DNA of 64,000 nucleotides, from contig JAVBNU010000028.1 of the NCBI GenBank assembly GCA_031551265.1, forward strand, positions 1 through 64,000, written 5' to 3'. Within the stretch, counting starts at the first letter, position 1. Every line of letters starts with the position of its first letter. The stretch is from JAVBNU01 sp031551265. GTDB taxonomy: Bacteria > Cyanobacteriota > Vampirovibrionia > Gastranaerophilales > Gastranaerophilaceae. A program made the translations under genes and the position numbers. The notes under the pieces are model-generated. The model did not search any database. It had not been told where the DNA came from and worked only from the letters and a program-made list of their open reading frames with translations. Below, piece by piece: positions 34,914 through 43,123 of the stretch.

Positions 34914-35191
34914 CTAATGGTAATCAACATAATCGACTATATATACATTGCAATCTTCAAATTTAAACGTTATTCGCCAATTTGCTTGAACAGTAATTGA
35001 CCATAATTCGCCCATTTTGCCTTTTAGTTTATGTAATCTGAATGACTGAATATCAAGCTCATCTATTGTATCAGCTTTATGTAAATGGGCTAAAATAATA
35101 GAGAGCCTTTTTTGATGTATAGCCTGAATGCCCTTTATCGAACCCGTTGTAAAAACAACTCAAGTCCTTTATGATTGAATGACTTAATCAT
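34914..35191 (-). pseudogene. higB: higB toxin gene broken by a one-base frameshift
   Basis: The minus strand reads MIKSFNHKGLELF and then, after one missing base, a second frame with TTGSIKGIQAIHQKRLSIIL, FRLHKLKGKMGELWSITVQA, NWRITFKFEDCNVYIVDYVDYH (in pieces, each a HigB hallmark). The shift lies in a run of five T's (plus-strand A's at 35151-35155); one more T would restore a normal 92-residue toxin ending just before higA. Read as it stands, translation stops after 18 codons. The promoter and palindromic operator are intact. A sequencing or assembly error in the homopolymer, or slippage-dependent expression, are alternatives to a true pseudogene. Confidence 0.85.
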
Positions 35192-35197
35192 AATTAT

Positions 35198-35226
35198 ATT
35201 ATAACCAATTTGGTTACACTTGTCAA
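35198..35226 (-). promoter_or_regulatory. Consensus promoter of higBA, leaderless
   Basis: Minus strand: TTGACA (35226-35221), 17 bases, TATAAT (35203-35198), six bases, ATG 35191. A perfect sigma70 match with no room for a ribosome-binding site. Confidence 0.85.
35202..35216. promoter_or_regulatory. Probable HigA operator
   Basis: TAACCAA-T-TTGGTTA, a perfect 7-base inverted repeat inside the spacer and touching the -10 box, where HigA-type repressors typically bind. Confidence 0.75.
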
Positions 35227-35239
35227 TCCGTTTCGCTCT

Positions 35240-36001
35240 CTAACACGCACCGGGATTGTATCGATACCGGTTCTTAGAACGTTCATTTAATTTTGATTCT
35301 GAGACATAAGCTTCGGTTATTTTTTCAACGTTACCAGCAAAACCATACGCATTGCCTTCGTGAAAAACGTCTTTTCTACGGGCAAGCTCACGGCTTAGTG
35401 TCTTAGTTAGTAATTCCATTTTATGCATATTTTCAGGGTCACCCATTTTACGAATGCCAAAATGTTTATATAGCGATTTTGCCGTATCTGAAGTACTATA
35501 ATCGCCACGTGCTTCAACCAGTTTTTTGTAAGCTTCTTTAGGATTATATTTAATTACATCTTTTTCTGACAACAAGCCCATCTGTTGAGCTTTTTTAGTC
35601 TGCTCATAGAGTACTTTTCTGTAGTGTTTTCTATAATCAGATGATTCGCAAAAGCTATCTTCAGCCAGATCTAAATAGAAACCTAACCCCATAGCAAAGT
35701 CCTCATTAATATCACTGCAATATCTTTCTAATTCACCTTCACGTGCATTACCAAGAATCATTTTGGCTAAATCTTTATCAAAATCAAGATCTCTGGCTAG
35801 TTTCTTAACCTCATTAAATAGTTCTTGTGTATATTTTTTATCCAGCTCTTGTTTTTTCTGTTCTTTCTTTACTTTTGTGTTGACACTTTCAAAAGTATCA
35901 CCTATGCCGGTATAAACTCTACGCGGTTTTTGTTCTTTGTTCGCCCCAAAATTCACACTATAATTAGTATGTAATGTATTAAGACCTAATGTTACTCTCA
36001 T
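35240..36001 (-). CDS. Unrecognised 253-residue protein with Phe-Gly leader
   Basis: From ATG 36001, chosen because AGGG lies 7 bases upstream (a GTG at 36019 is in frame). The N-terminus MRVTLGLNTLHTNYSVNFGA fits the leader pattern seen in several proteins here. The rest is charged and mostly helical (for example YTQELFNEVKKLARDLDFDK, EDSFCESSDYRKHYRKVLYE), with no signal peptide, membrane helix or familiar motif. Neighbours are the higBA module and the repeat block before mtnA. Function unknown. Confidence 0.72.
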   Translation of the reverse strand: MRVTLGLNTLHTNYSVNFGANKEQKPRRVYTGIGDTFESVNTKVKKEQKKQELDKKYTQELFNEVKKLARDLDFDKDLAKMILGNAREGELERYCSDINEDFAMGLGFYLDLAEDSFCESSDYRKHYRKVLYEQTKKAQQMGLLSEKDVIKYNPKEAYKKLVEARGDYSTSDTAKSLYKHFGIRKMGDPENMHKMELLTKTLSRELARRKDVFHEGNAYGFAGNVEKITEAYVSESKLNERSKNRYRYNPGAC

Positions 36002-36136
36002 ATTTATTCCCTTTCTCACATGTACGTACTTGTTTTAAGTTCAAACAAAAAAACTTTTGCTACTGTAGAGAAATAAATTTTATAAAACTTAACATATTTA
36101 TTTTAGGTATTCAGCGAAGTAGAATGGTATTGGAAA

Positions 36137-36276
36137 GTAGGTTGGGGTTTCTACCCCAACAAAGCAAAATGATACTGGATTGCCACGCACCCGTTGGGCG
36201 CTCGCAATGACAAAGAAAAGTAAGGGTGGGATTCATACCCTACCAGAAAAAACTGTAGGGTGCGTCTCACGCACCG
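36137..36276. repeat. Three-module intergenic repeat block (B-C-A) before mtnA
   Basis: Within the 393-base spacer 36002-36394: module B at 36137-36160 ('gtaggttggggtttctaccc' and onward), module C at 36177-36214, a related 'agggtgggattcataccct' hairpin at about 36223-36242, and module A at 36255-36276. The modules match the block before purH (21831-21944) closely but in a different order. No gene or RNA is otherwise seen in this spacer. Confidence 0.85.
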
Positions 36277-36394
36277 AAATAAAAGACTTCGACAACAAAA
36301 TAATCCGACAGACCCTGAACATCAACGTTTATGGCACAATACACAAAAAAATGTTTCAGGGTGACGCAAAAAATACACAATGAAAGGTAGAATT

Positions 36395-37441
36395 ATGTCA
36401 TTTAACTCAGTAATTAAAACAATTGAATGGGAAAACAACAGCTCAAAAATGGTCGACCAGACCAAAATTCCGCATGAATTTGTATATGTAAATATCAAAA
36501 CAACTCAAGAAATGTATGACGCAATAAAAACAATGATTGTGCGCGGCGCGCCGGCAATCGGTATCGCAGGAGCGCATGGTGTTGCGATTGCAGCAATTGA
36601 GGCATCAAAAAATAACAATTTAGCAGACTTTTTGAAAGAGTTAAACCAAAAAGCTGAGTACTTGAAAAGCTCACGCCCGACAGCCGTAAATCTTGCCTGG
36701 GCAGTGGATAAACAGCTTGAAGTAATCAAAGGCATGACCGACATAAAAGCGATAACCGAAAAGCTAATTGCTAATGGAATCGTGATGGAGAATGAAGATA
36801 TTGAAATCAACAAAAAAATCGGCGACTATGGTGCTACGCTTGTGAAAAAAGGTGCAACGATTATGACGCATTGCAACGCAGGCGCGTTAGCAACTGTCGG
36901 CTACGGGACTGCTCTTGGCGTTGTTCGCTCAGCTTATGCGAAAGATAATACGGTTCAAGTTTTTGCCGATGAAACACGCCCGCGTCAACAAGGCGCACGT
37001 ATTACAACATTTGAACTGGTGATGGATAAAATCCCTGTAACGTTAATTACTGACGGCATGGGCGCTTATTTCATGAAAAAAGGTATGATAGATATGGTTG
37101 TGGTTGGCGCTGACAGAATTGCAGCTAATGGCGATGCTGCAAACAAAATCGGCACTTATATGGTCGCAATTGCAGCCAAGCATCACAATATTCCTTTTTA
37201 TGTCGCAGCTCCCGTCTCAACAATAGATTTTTCAATAAAATCAGGCGACGAAATTCCGATTGAAGAACGCGACCATAGTGAAGTCACACACATAAACGGT
37301 GAAAGAGTCTGCGCAGAAGGTGTTAATATTATTAACCCCGGGTTTGATGTCACACCAAACGAATTAATCACAGGCATAATAACCGAAAAAGGTGTTTTAT
37401 ACCCTGACTACAAAACCTCAATCGCAAAACTTTTTGAATAA
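36395..37441 (+). CDS. mtnA: S-methyl-5-thioribose-1-phosphate isomerase
   Basis: Converts methylthioribose-1-phosphate to methylthioribulose-1-phosphate in methionine salvage. Family motifs: MIVRGAPAIGIAGAHGV, THCNAGALATVGYGTALGV with the catalytic Cys, and VVGADRIAANGDAANKIGTY with the catalytic Asp. 348 residues from ATG 36395, which has AAGGT 6 bases upstream; the longer frame from 36380 would put the Shine-Dalgarno inside the gene. The rest of the salvage pathway is not in the window. Related aIF2B-like proteins and ribose-1,5-bisphosphate isomerases lack this exact motif set. Confidence 0.95.
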   Translation: MSFNSVIKTIEWENNSSKMVDQTKIPHEFVYVNIKTTQEMYDAIKTMIVRGAPAIGIAGAHGVAIAAIEASKNNNLADFLKELNQKAEYLKSSRPTAVNLAWAVDKQLEVIKGMTDIKAITEKLIANGIVMENEDIEINKKIGDYGATLVKKGATIMTHCNAGALATVGYGTALGVVRSAYAKDNTVQVFADETRPRQQGARITTFELVMDKIPVTLITDGMGAYFMKKGMIDMVVVGADRIAANGDAANKIGTYMVAIAAKHHNIPFYVAAPVSTIDFSIKSGDEIPIEERDHSEVTHINGERVCAEGVNIINPGFDVTPNELITGIITEKGVLYPDYKTSIAKLFE

Positions 37442-37665
37442 GATTGGCGCTACCCCGGACTTCAGCCTTCCGAGTATAGCTTTAGACGTATATGCACGGG
37501 GTCACATACTATGAGATACCGCATATTGACAAAGGGAACAGCAGAGCCAAAGGCAATGCTTGTGACACTGGCTCCGCCGGCAAAGCCGTTAGGTAACGTT
37601 TGATGTAAACTGCAATATTTGTCGCTGCTGTACGGCATGATTTAAAATATACATTTTTAGAAGCA
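37442..37665. other. Spacer with no supportable gene
   Basis: GC-richer than its surroundings. It holds a small hairpin (GGCTccgccggcaaAGCC, about 37567-37584) and no open frame with a ribosome-binding site. It may be decayed sequence. Confidence 0.4.
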
Positions 37666-37693
37666 TTGATATTTCGTAAAAAATAATTATTAT
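37666..37693 (+). promoter_or_regulatory. Promoter of the 37700 gene, leaderless
   Basis: TTGATA (37666-37671), 16 bases, TATTAT (37688-37693), six bases, ATG 37700. Confidence 0.6.
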
Positions 37694-37699
37694 ATAGAT

Positions 37700-38260
37700 A
37701 TGAAGAAGTTAGTTCTATTAATTTTATGTTTGTTTGCAATGAACACCGTTTTGGCAGATGAAGACTATGCTCAAATTTATGAAAGCCTTCAACCGCCAAC
37801 TTTCACACTGCTAAAAAACATTGACCCGTTCCAAGAGCAAGACTATTACGATTATGCCTGGGCGCCGTACCCGCTTTTTCGTACCAGCTCGGCATTAATC
37901 TTCAAAGACAACACTATCCAGCCCGGCTATTATTTATTGGCTGCACGCACTATGCATGGTAAAGATTACGTTTTCTTCAAAGAACAGGGTATTGTTTCAC
38001 ACGTGATTCCTGTATACAAAAAAGAAAGCGTACCACAGTATTTTTATGACAACGTAATCCCGAAACCGCAAAAAACAAAATGGGAAAACTTCACAACTGC
38101 GGTACAGAATAAATTTTTCAAAGCTGCCAAAAACTCCAAGCGCAAGCCGCCTCCTGATTCATATATTCAAACACTGCCTATCGACGATACTTACGTAGTG
38201 ATTGTTCTATATTACGGCCCACAAAAATATTTTATGCTTTTCAAAAAGCAGCAGTATTAA
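37700..38260 (+). CDS. Secreted or periplasmic protein of unknown function
   Basis: 186 residues with a classical signal peptide (MKKLVLLILCLFAMNTVLAD, cleavage after Ala19). The mature part is rich in Tyr, Pro and aromatic residues (for example EQDYYDYAWAPYPLFRTSSA, VPQYFYDNVIPKPQKTKWEN) and predicted mostly beta. No lipobox, no membrane anchor and no family recognised. Probably leaderless: TATTAT ends 6 bases before the ATG. Monocistronic between mtnA and the kinase-like gene. Confidence 0.75.
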   Translation: MKKLVLLILCLFAMNTVLADEDYAQIYESLQPPTFTLLKNIDPFQEQDYYDYAWAPYPLFRTSSALIFKDNTIQPGYYLLAARTMHGKDYVFFKEQGIVSHVIPVYKKESVPQYFYDNVIPKPQKTKWENFTTAVQNKFFKAAKNSKRKPPPDSYIQTLPIDDTYVVIVLYYGPQKYFMLFKKQQY

Positions 38261-38379
38261 TATTTGTTGGGGCTTGCTTTGAGAATTCGATCAGCGGCGT
38301 TAATATTGCTCCCTGCGACTGTCCGTATTACCAAACAAGTTCAGAATGACGTGTGAGTTGAGATTTCTATCGCTAATAC

Positions 38380-38409
38380 TTGTGTATTCGATTTCTTCTA
38401 TGGTAAAAT
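38380..38409 (+). promoter_or_regulatory. Promoter of the kinase-like/ABC ATPase operon
   Basis: TTGTGT (38380-38385), 18 bases, TAAAAT (38404-38409). It overlaps the ATG at 38408, so translation more likely starts at ATG 38441. The preceding spacer (38261-38379) shows no gene. Confidence 0.55.
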
Positions 38410-38440
38410 GGAATCGTTATATAAGTTGAGAATTTATAGT

Positions 38441-39595
38441 ATGAATCTATTAACAAATTTATTTAGCCGTGGTAAAGCAGCTGGCAGCTTTTTGGATACA
38501 TATCCTGATGCTGTTTTGTTCATAAATTCGGATGGCGAAATTTGCAAAAGCAACAAAAAAGCACAAGAAATGTTTAAGCTTTCAAAACATGAATTAGCGC
38601 AAAGAAATATTTCGGACGTTATCGAAGGCGGAATTGTCATCGTAGACAACATTATTTCAAAGAAAAAAATTCAGGTCGGCAAAGCCGTTCTTGATGATAA
38701 TCAGATTCTCTATATTGAAATGAACGCAGAAATGAATGTTGGCGCAAATTCCAGCAGAACGATTATCACAATGCGTGATGTTACTGAGGAATATATCCAA
38801 AACGCTGATATATTTACAGAATTAGAAGACTTGAAAAATGCCAATGTCGATAAAAACGCGGTTTTGGTAAAATTGTCGAATGAGCTGCAATCGCCGCTAC
38901 ACTCTATGGTCGGGTTTTCGCAAGCGCTGCTTGAGCAGTTGGGCGGCCCTCTTACTGACAAACAAGAAAAATATATCAGTATCATTAATCGTAACTCAAA
39001 CGAGTTGCTGTCGTTATTGGGTAAAATTATTACTATGTCGCAATACGAGAACAATATTTATGATGTGGAATTTGACCATTTTGACCTAATTGACTTTTTG
39101 AACAATGATTTGGCGATGTTTAAAAAACAAGCTGCTGAAAAAAATCTTGTGTTCAATATTGATTCTGAGGAATTGGTTCGTCGCAATTGCAACATGCCGG
39201 TGAATTTGTTCAAAGTAATTTTACACAATATTTTTGAAACAATTATCAGACATAGCGCGAGTGATACTGTGAGTATCAACTTGTCACACCCGTCAGAGCT
39301 TATTTTAGAGGAGTTCAGATTAAATACTCACAAACAGTATGACGAAAAATCTTATGTCCTGTTCACTATCACAACCGGCTCATTTAATATTCTGCAAAAC
39401 GAGTTTCCATACCTATTTGAGCCATATATGCAGCTTGACAGAAACAACAAAAAATATGTCGATACGTCATTCTCGCTGGCGATTGCTAAAAAAGTTATCG
39501 AGGCTATGCAGGGTGCAATTTATATTGAGCCAAGAGGCATACAAGGCATAAGTATCGGGTTTATTATTCGTACAGAACAGACGGAGAACGCATAA
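38441..39595 (+). CDS. Degenerate PAS-histidine kinase (pseudokinase)
   Basis: 384 residues, cytoplasmic. A PAS domain at about 10-110 is followed by a HisKA-like helix pair, but where kinases have S-H-E-L-R-T-P this protein has LSNELQSPLHSMVGF: the phosphoacceptor His is replaced by Asn147. The ATPase region is equally altered: the N-box reads HNIFETIIRHS without the metal-binding Asn, G1 DxGxG is TTGSFNI and G2 GxGxG is DTSFSLAIAK. It should neither autophosphorylate nor bind ATP normally. Its stop overlaps the start of the ABC ATPase gene (TAATG), so the pair is tightly coupled. The likely role is as a signalling scaffold or regulator of that transporter; this is inferred from context. Confidence 0.85.
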   Translation: MNLLTNLFSRGKAAGSFLDTYPDAVLFINSDGEICKSNKKAQEMFKLSKHELAQRNISDVIEGGIVIVDNIISKKKIQVGKAVLDDNQILYIEMNAEMNVGANSSRTIITMRDVTEEYIQNADIFTELEDLKNANVDKNAVLVKLSNELQSPLHSMVGFSQALLEQLGGPLTDKQEKYISIINRNSNELLSLLGKIITMSQYENNIYDVEFDHFDLIDFLNNDLAMFKKQAAEKNLVFNIDSEELVRRNCNMPVNLFKVILHNIFETIIRHSASDTVSINLSHPSELILEEFRLNTHKQYDEKSYVLFTITTGSFNILQNEFPYLFEPYMQLDRNNKKYVDTSFSLAIAKKVIEAMQGAIYIEPRGIQGISIGFIIRTEQTENA

Positions 39596-40650
39596 TGGCT
39601 GATGTAGTCTTAGAAAATGTCAGTAAAAAATACGATGCAAAAAAAATTATAGATAACGTCAGCTTAAAAATTAAAGACAAAGAATTTTTGGTTTTAGTCG
39701 GCGCATCAGGCTGTGGGAAGTCAACTTTGCTGCGTATGATTGCGGGACTTGAGACGATAACTGAAGGCAAAATATTTATTGATGGAAAATGCGTCAATGA
39801 TGTTCATCCTAAAGACCGTGACATTGCTATGGTATTCCAAAATTACGCACTATACCCGCATATGAGTGTATACGACAATATTGCATTCCCGCTAAAAATG
39901 CGTGGTATGAAAAAAGACGAAATCAAAGAAAAAGTACTTGAGGCCGCTGAAATCTTAGACTTAAACGATTATTTGGAGAGAAAACCAAAACAACTCTCAG
40001 GTGGCCAGAGACAACGTGTTGCGCTAGGGCGTGCAATTGTCAGAAAACCTAAAGTATTTTTAATGGATGAACCTTTGTCTAATTTAGACGCAAAGTTACG
40101 CGTGCAAATGCGTTCTGAGATAAAAAAATTACATGAAAGACTACAAACAACATTCATTTATGTCACACATGATCAAACCGAAGCTTTGACAATGGGTGAT
40201 AATATCGCGATTATTGATAAAGGCGTAATCCAGCAAATCGGTTCGCCTGATTATGTCTACAATTGTCCTGATAATATTTTTGTGGGCGGCTTTTTAGGCT
40301 CGCCTGCGATGAATTTTATTCCGATAAGCATTTCGGATAATGTCGTTAAACTCAACGATACCGAGATTTCTCTAATAAACGGACAAAAACAATTATTAAC
40401 TGAAAAAGGCCACGCTACTCTTGGTATAAGACCCGAATGCATTGCGCTTGACGGCGTTGTCAAAATTCCTGTTAAAATTGACATTTCGGAAATGCTTGGC
40501 AGTGAAAAAATAATTTATTTTAGTATTGACGGTGCAAAATGCAGCGCTAAATTACCTGCGACAGTAGAAATCAAAGACGAAATGACAATCGCTTTCAATC
40601 CGGACGATGCACTTTTGTTCGATAGTGAAACTACAGCAAAAATCGGCTAA
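39595..40650 (+). CDS. Sugar ABC transporter ATPase (MsmK/UgpC/MalK type)
   Basis: 351 residues. Walker A GASGCGKSTLL, Q-loop MVFQNYALYPHMSVYDNIAF, ABC signature LSGGQRQRVALGRAIVRKP, Walker B FLMDEPLSNLDAKLR with the CUT1-type D-loop, and H-loop YVTHDQTEALTMGD. The C-terminal ~110 residues form a MalK-type TOBE/regulatory domain. It energises uptake of oligosaccharides or glycerol phosphate. No permease or binding protein is adjacent; the family-1 binding protein that begins at 62853 is a possible partner, as shared ATPases of this type often serve several systems. Coupled to the degenerate kinase upstream. Confidence 0.94.
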   Translation: MADVVLENVSKKYDAKKIIDNVSLKIKDKEFLVLVGASGCGKSTLLRMIAGLETITEGKIFIDGKCVNDVHPKDRDIAMVFQNYALYPHMSVYDNIAFPLKMRGMKKDEIKEKVLEAAEILDLNDYLERKPKQLSGGQRQRVALGRAIVRKPKVFLMDEPLSNLDAKLRVQMRSEIKKLHERLQTTFIYVTHDQTEALTMGDNIAIIDKGVIQQIGSPDYVYNCPDNIFVGGFLGSPAMNFIPISISDNVVKLNDTEISLINGQKQLLTEKGHATLGIRPECIALDGVVKIPVKIDISEMLGSEKIIYFSIDGAKCSAKLPATVEIKDEMTIAFNPDDALLFDSETTAKIG

Positions 40651-40651
40651 C

Positions 40652-41278
40652 TTAAAAATTCAATTCATCCAAAATTTTTGTTAAATCTTTTTCGGCTACG
40701 ATTATGTTGGCTTCTTTTTTGAGGATATCTTTTGCGCAGAACGCAACACGCATGCCGGCATGTGCGAACATACTCAAGTCATTCGCCCCGTCACCAACAA
40801 CAAGCGTATCCTCTGGAGTTACGTTTAAAAGTCTTTGAAGAGTTTTTAGAACGGTGCCCTTGCTGTTGTTGAACATCATTTCGCCGCCGACAAGCCCTGT
40901 GAGTGACCCTTCTCGCGTGTGAAAAATATTTGAAAACTCAGCATTGAGACCAAGCTTTTCCAGTGCGGGAACGGTTGCGTTTTTGAAACCGCCCGAAAAA
41001 CATACAACTTTGTAACCGGCTTTTTGCAGCTCGCTGACGGTTTCTCTGCCGCCTTTAGTTAACGGCAAATTTTGACAAATTTCGTCTACTTTTGAGATAG
41101 ACAGACCTTTGAGCAGCGAAACACGGTAGGTAAGGCTTTCAAAAAAGTCCAATTCGCCGCGCATCGCTTTTTCAGTGACTTCACGGACTTCTTTGTCGAG
41201 ATTGAATTCGCGTGCCAAAAATTCAAGGGTCTCGCCCTCCATTAATGTCGAATCATAATCAAATACAGCCAGTTTCAT
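40652..41278 (-). CDS. serB: Phosphoserine phosphatase
   Basis: HAD-superfamily enzyme that makes L-serine from phosphoserine. Motif I is FDYDSTLMEGETLE with nucleophile Asp7, motif II is CFSGGFKNATVP, motif III the Lys in NSKGTVLKTL, and motif IV VVGDGANDLSMFAHAG. Length of 208 is normal; no ACT domain. GAGG lies 5 bases before the ATG. It converges on the ABC ATPase gene with one base between stops and no terminator visible. Confidence 0.94.
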   Translation of the reverse strand: MKLAVFDYDSTLMEGETLEFLAREFNLDKEVREVTEKAMRGELDFFESLTYRVSLLKGLSISKVDEICQNLPLTKGGRETVSELQKAGYKVVCFSGGFKNATVPALEKLGLNAEFSNIFHTREGSLTGLVGGEMMFNNSKGTVLKTLQRLLNVTPEDTLVVGDGANDLSMFAHAGMRVAFCAKDILKKEANIIVAEKDLTKILDELNF

Positions 41279-41441
41279 TCATACCTCACAGATTTTGCGA
41301 TATTTGGAGTGGTCACAAATTGTGACCAGTTCATAATTCTTTATTATACATTGTTAAAAATAATTAAGCAAAAGCCCGAAAACTAGCAAATAATTTTTTG
41401 TTTGTTTTTAAAATAGATATATTAGGAAGAGGAATTTTGAC

Positions 41442-41705
41442 ATGAAAGTATCAGGAATTAACATTTATACTAAAAATTTAAATTTAAACCAAACTAAGTT
41501 TGGCGAACCTCGTAATACACGATTTGACATTCCCAAACACCCAGAAATGTGGGGAATGGAGACAGAGGACGAGCAAGATACTCCTAAAAGCGGTATACAC
41601 TACGGCATTCCGGAAGCACCGAAAGACAGTGACTTCACGCCGAGATTAGATTCTTTCTCCGAGAGCAAATACGGCGGTCTGCCTATCCCGGGTGAAGAGA
41701 TTTAA
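41442..41705 (+). CDS. Small leader-bearing protein 1 of the purN cluster
   Basis: 87 residues. N-terminal leader MKVSGINIYTKNLNLNQTKF followed by G-E-P; the remainder is Pro-, Asp- and Glu-rich and probably disordered (for example NTRFDIPKHPEMWGMETEDE). No family recognised. GGAAGAGGA precedes the ATG. First of four small genes with the same type of N-terminus arranged around purN on one strand with short gaps. Confidence 0.75.
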   Translation: MKVSGINIYTKNLNLNQTKFGEPRNTRFDIPKHPEMWGMETEDEQDTPKSGIHYGIPEAPKDSDFTPRLDSFSESKYGGLPIPGEEI

Positions 41706-41758
41706 TAAGCTGAGCAAAATATATTTTACACAAAACGGAACAATTAAGAGGGTTGGAT

Positions 41759-42076
41759 ATGAGAATACATTCAGTCGACACACTTCCTCAAAGTATGGCA
41801 TTTAAACAGGTTGCGCATGATGGCAGCATGCCTGATTCAAGCTATACTAAGGATTCGCTGCCATACAATTATAACAAAGAGCTTCAGCATCTCTCAAATG
41901 TTCGAGAGTCTTTGAGAAGATTAAATTATACTGGAAACGAAATCTCGCCACGCTTGAGAGAGTGTTTGGACAGCATTGTAGAAAGCCAGCAAAAATTGAT
42001 TTTACAACTTGGCAAACTCGATGGCCAAGGCGAATCAATGCGCTTTGAGTCCAGAAAAATAAATAAACTGGCATAA
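41759..42076 (+). CDS. Small leader-bearing protein 2 of the purN cluster
   Basis: 105 residues from ATG 41759 (AGAGGG 6 bases upstream); a TTG at 41753 is in frame but less likely. Leader MRIHSVDTLPQSMAFKQVAH, with Phe15 followed by Lys instead of Gly. The C-terminal two thirds are predicted coiled coil (LQHLSNVRESLRRLNYTGNE and CLDSIVESQQKLILQLGKLD). No known family. Probably co-transcribed with its neighbours. Confidence 0.73.
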   Translation: MRIHSVDTLPQSMAFKQVAHDGSMPDSSYTKDSLPYNYNKELQHLSNVRESLRRLNYTGNEISPRLRECLDSIVESQQKLILQLGKLDGQGESMRFESRKINKLA

Positions 42077-42129
42077 GGGTTTAAATTTATTTGTTTTTGT
42101 TCTTAAATAATAGAAATTAAGGACAATCT

Positions 42130-42438
42130 ATGAAAATAATGCCCGTCATTTCTTCTAAAAAGAATATATGTTTTCAACAAAACTGGGAATTCATAAAAGG
42201 ATGCAGCCCTAACTACTTATTGAGCCCTCAATATTCCCGCGATAATCAGGTGCAAGAAAACATAGAATTTCATTTGAGAGAAACTAAAAACAACAAAGAT
42301 AATCTCGCTCTGACTTTTTTGTTACAAAATCAAAGCGATATGATGAAACGAATTGTGCATCAAGAGTGTGCTATGGCGCAGCAAAAAGCACGCTTAAAGA
42401 CTTTAGAAAAACAAATAGACATTATGAACAGTAACTAG
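42130..42438 (+). CDS. Small leader-bearing protein 3 of the purN cluster
   Basis: 102 residues. Leader MKIMPVISSKKNICFQQNWE with Phe15-Gln. A C-terminal helix of about 45 residues (LTFLLQNQSDMMKRIVHQEC, KARLKTLEKQIDIMN) looks like a coiled coil, as in proteins 2 and 4. AAGGA lies 6 bases before the ATG. No known family. Confidence 0.73.
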   Translation: MKIMPVISSKKNICFQQNWEFIKGCSPNYLLSPQYSRDNQVQENIEFHLRETKNNKDNLALTFLLQNQSDMMKRIVHQECAMAQQKARLKTLEKQIDIMNSN

Positions 42439-42466
42439 CAAATTTTTTTATGTTTGGGTTTTAAGC

Positions 42467-43123
42467 ATGTGTATAGACAATGAGAATAAAAAAAATATGA
42501 AAATAAGTTCACTAGCCACATATCTGACGAACGGTATCAGCTTTTCGGCGGAAAAAAAGAAAGTTGCAATAATGGCCTCAGGCAGCGGCTCAAACGCAGA
42601 GGCAATTTCAGACTACTTTGAAAAACGTAAAGACGTTGAAATTGAGATTTTTTCAGATAAAACCAGCGCCGGTGTTTATGACCGAATGAGAAAAAAGGGG
42701 AAACAAGTACATTTCCTCTCGCCTGAAAGTAACTATGAATTCTTTTCTGAAATGCCCCATGACTTAATCGTTTTGGCGGGTTATATGAAAATGATTAAAT
42801 CTGATCTGGTCGATTTAATGAAAGGCAAAATCGTTAATATTCACCCTTCATTGCTGCCCGATTACCCCGGCACACACTCAATAGAGCGCGCTTACAACGA
42901 TAAACGTAAAGAAACAGGTATAACTATTCACTACGTTGACCACGGCATGGATACCGGGCCGGTTATTTTTCAGGAATCTACCGAAATTAACCCCGAGTGG
43001 TCGCTGGACGAGTTGGAAGCTAAAATCCACAGCCTTGAGCATCATCATTACCCCCGAATTATAGATAAAATAATTTCGTACCAACCTGCATTTACAGAGC
43101 ATTTAAAAGAGGTATTAAAATGA
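42467..43123 (+). CDS. purN: Phosphoribosylglycinamide formyltransferase with extra N-terminal leader
   Basis: Third step of purine synthesis (10-formyl-THF dependent). The catalytic part begins at KKVAIMASGSGSNAEAISDY and contains the Asn-His pair in GKIVNIHPSLLPDYPGTHSI and the Asp in ITIHYVDHGMDTGPVI. Family members normally start directly at the first strand; here 21-31 extra residues precede it. From the in-frame ATG at 42497 they read MKISSLATYLTNGISFSAEK, the same type of leader as in the four surrounding small proteins. Neither ATG has a strong ribosome-binding site. Its stop overlaps the next gene (ATGA). Confidence 0.93.
   Translation: MCIDNENKKNMKISSLATYLTNGISFSAEKKKVAIMASGSGSNAEAISDYFEKRKDVEIEIFSDKTSAGVYDRMRKKGKQVHFLSPESNYEFFSEMPHDLIVLAGYMKMIKSDLVDLMKGKIVNIHPSLLPDYPGTHSIERAYNDKRKETGITIHYVDHGMDTGPVIFQESTEINPEWSLDELEAKIHSLEHHHYPRIIDKIISYQPAFTEHLKEVLK

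Noticed and set aside
37509..37799. 96-codon minus-strand frame
   Set aside because: Overlaps the signal-peptide gene at 37700 and its promoter; no ribosome-binding site.
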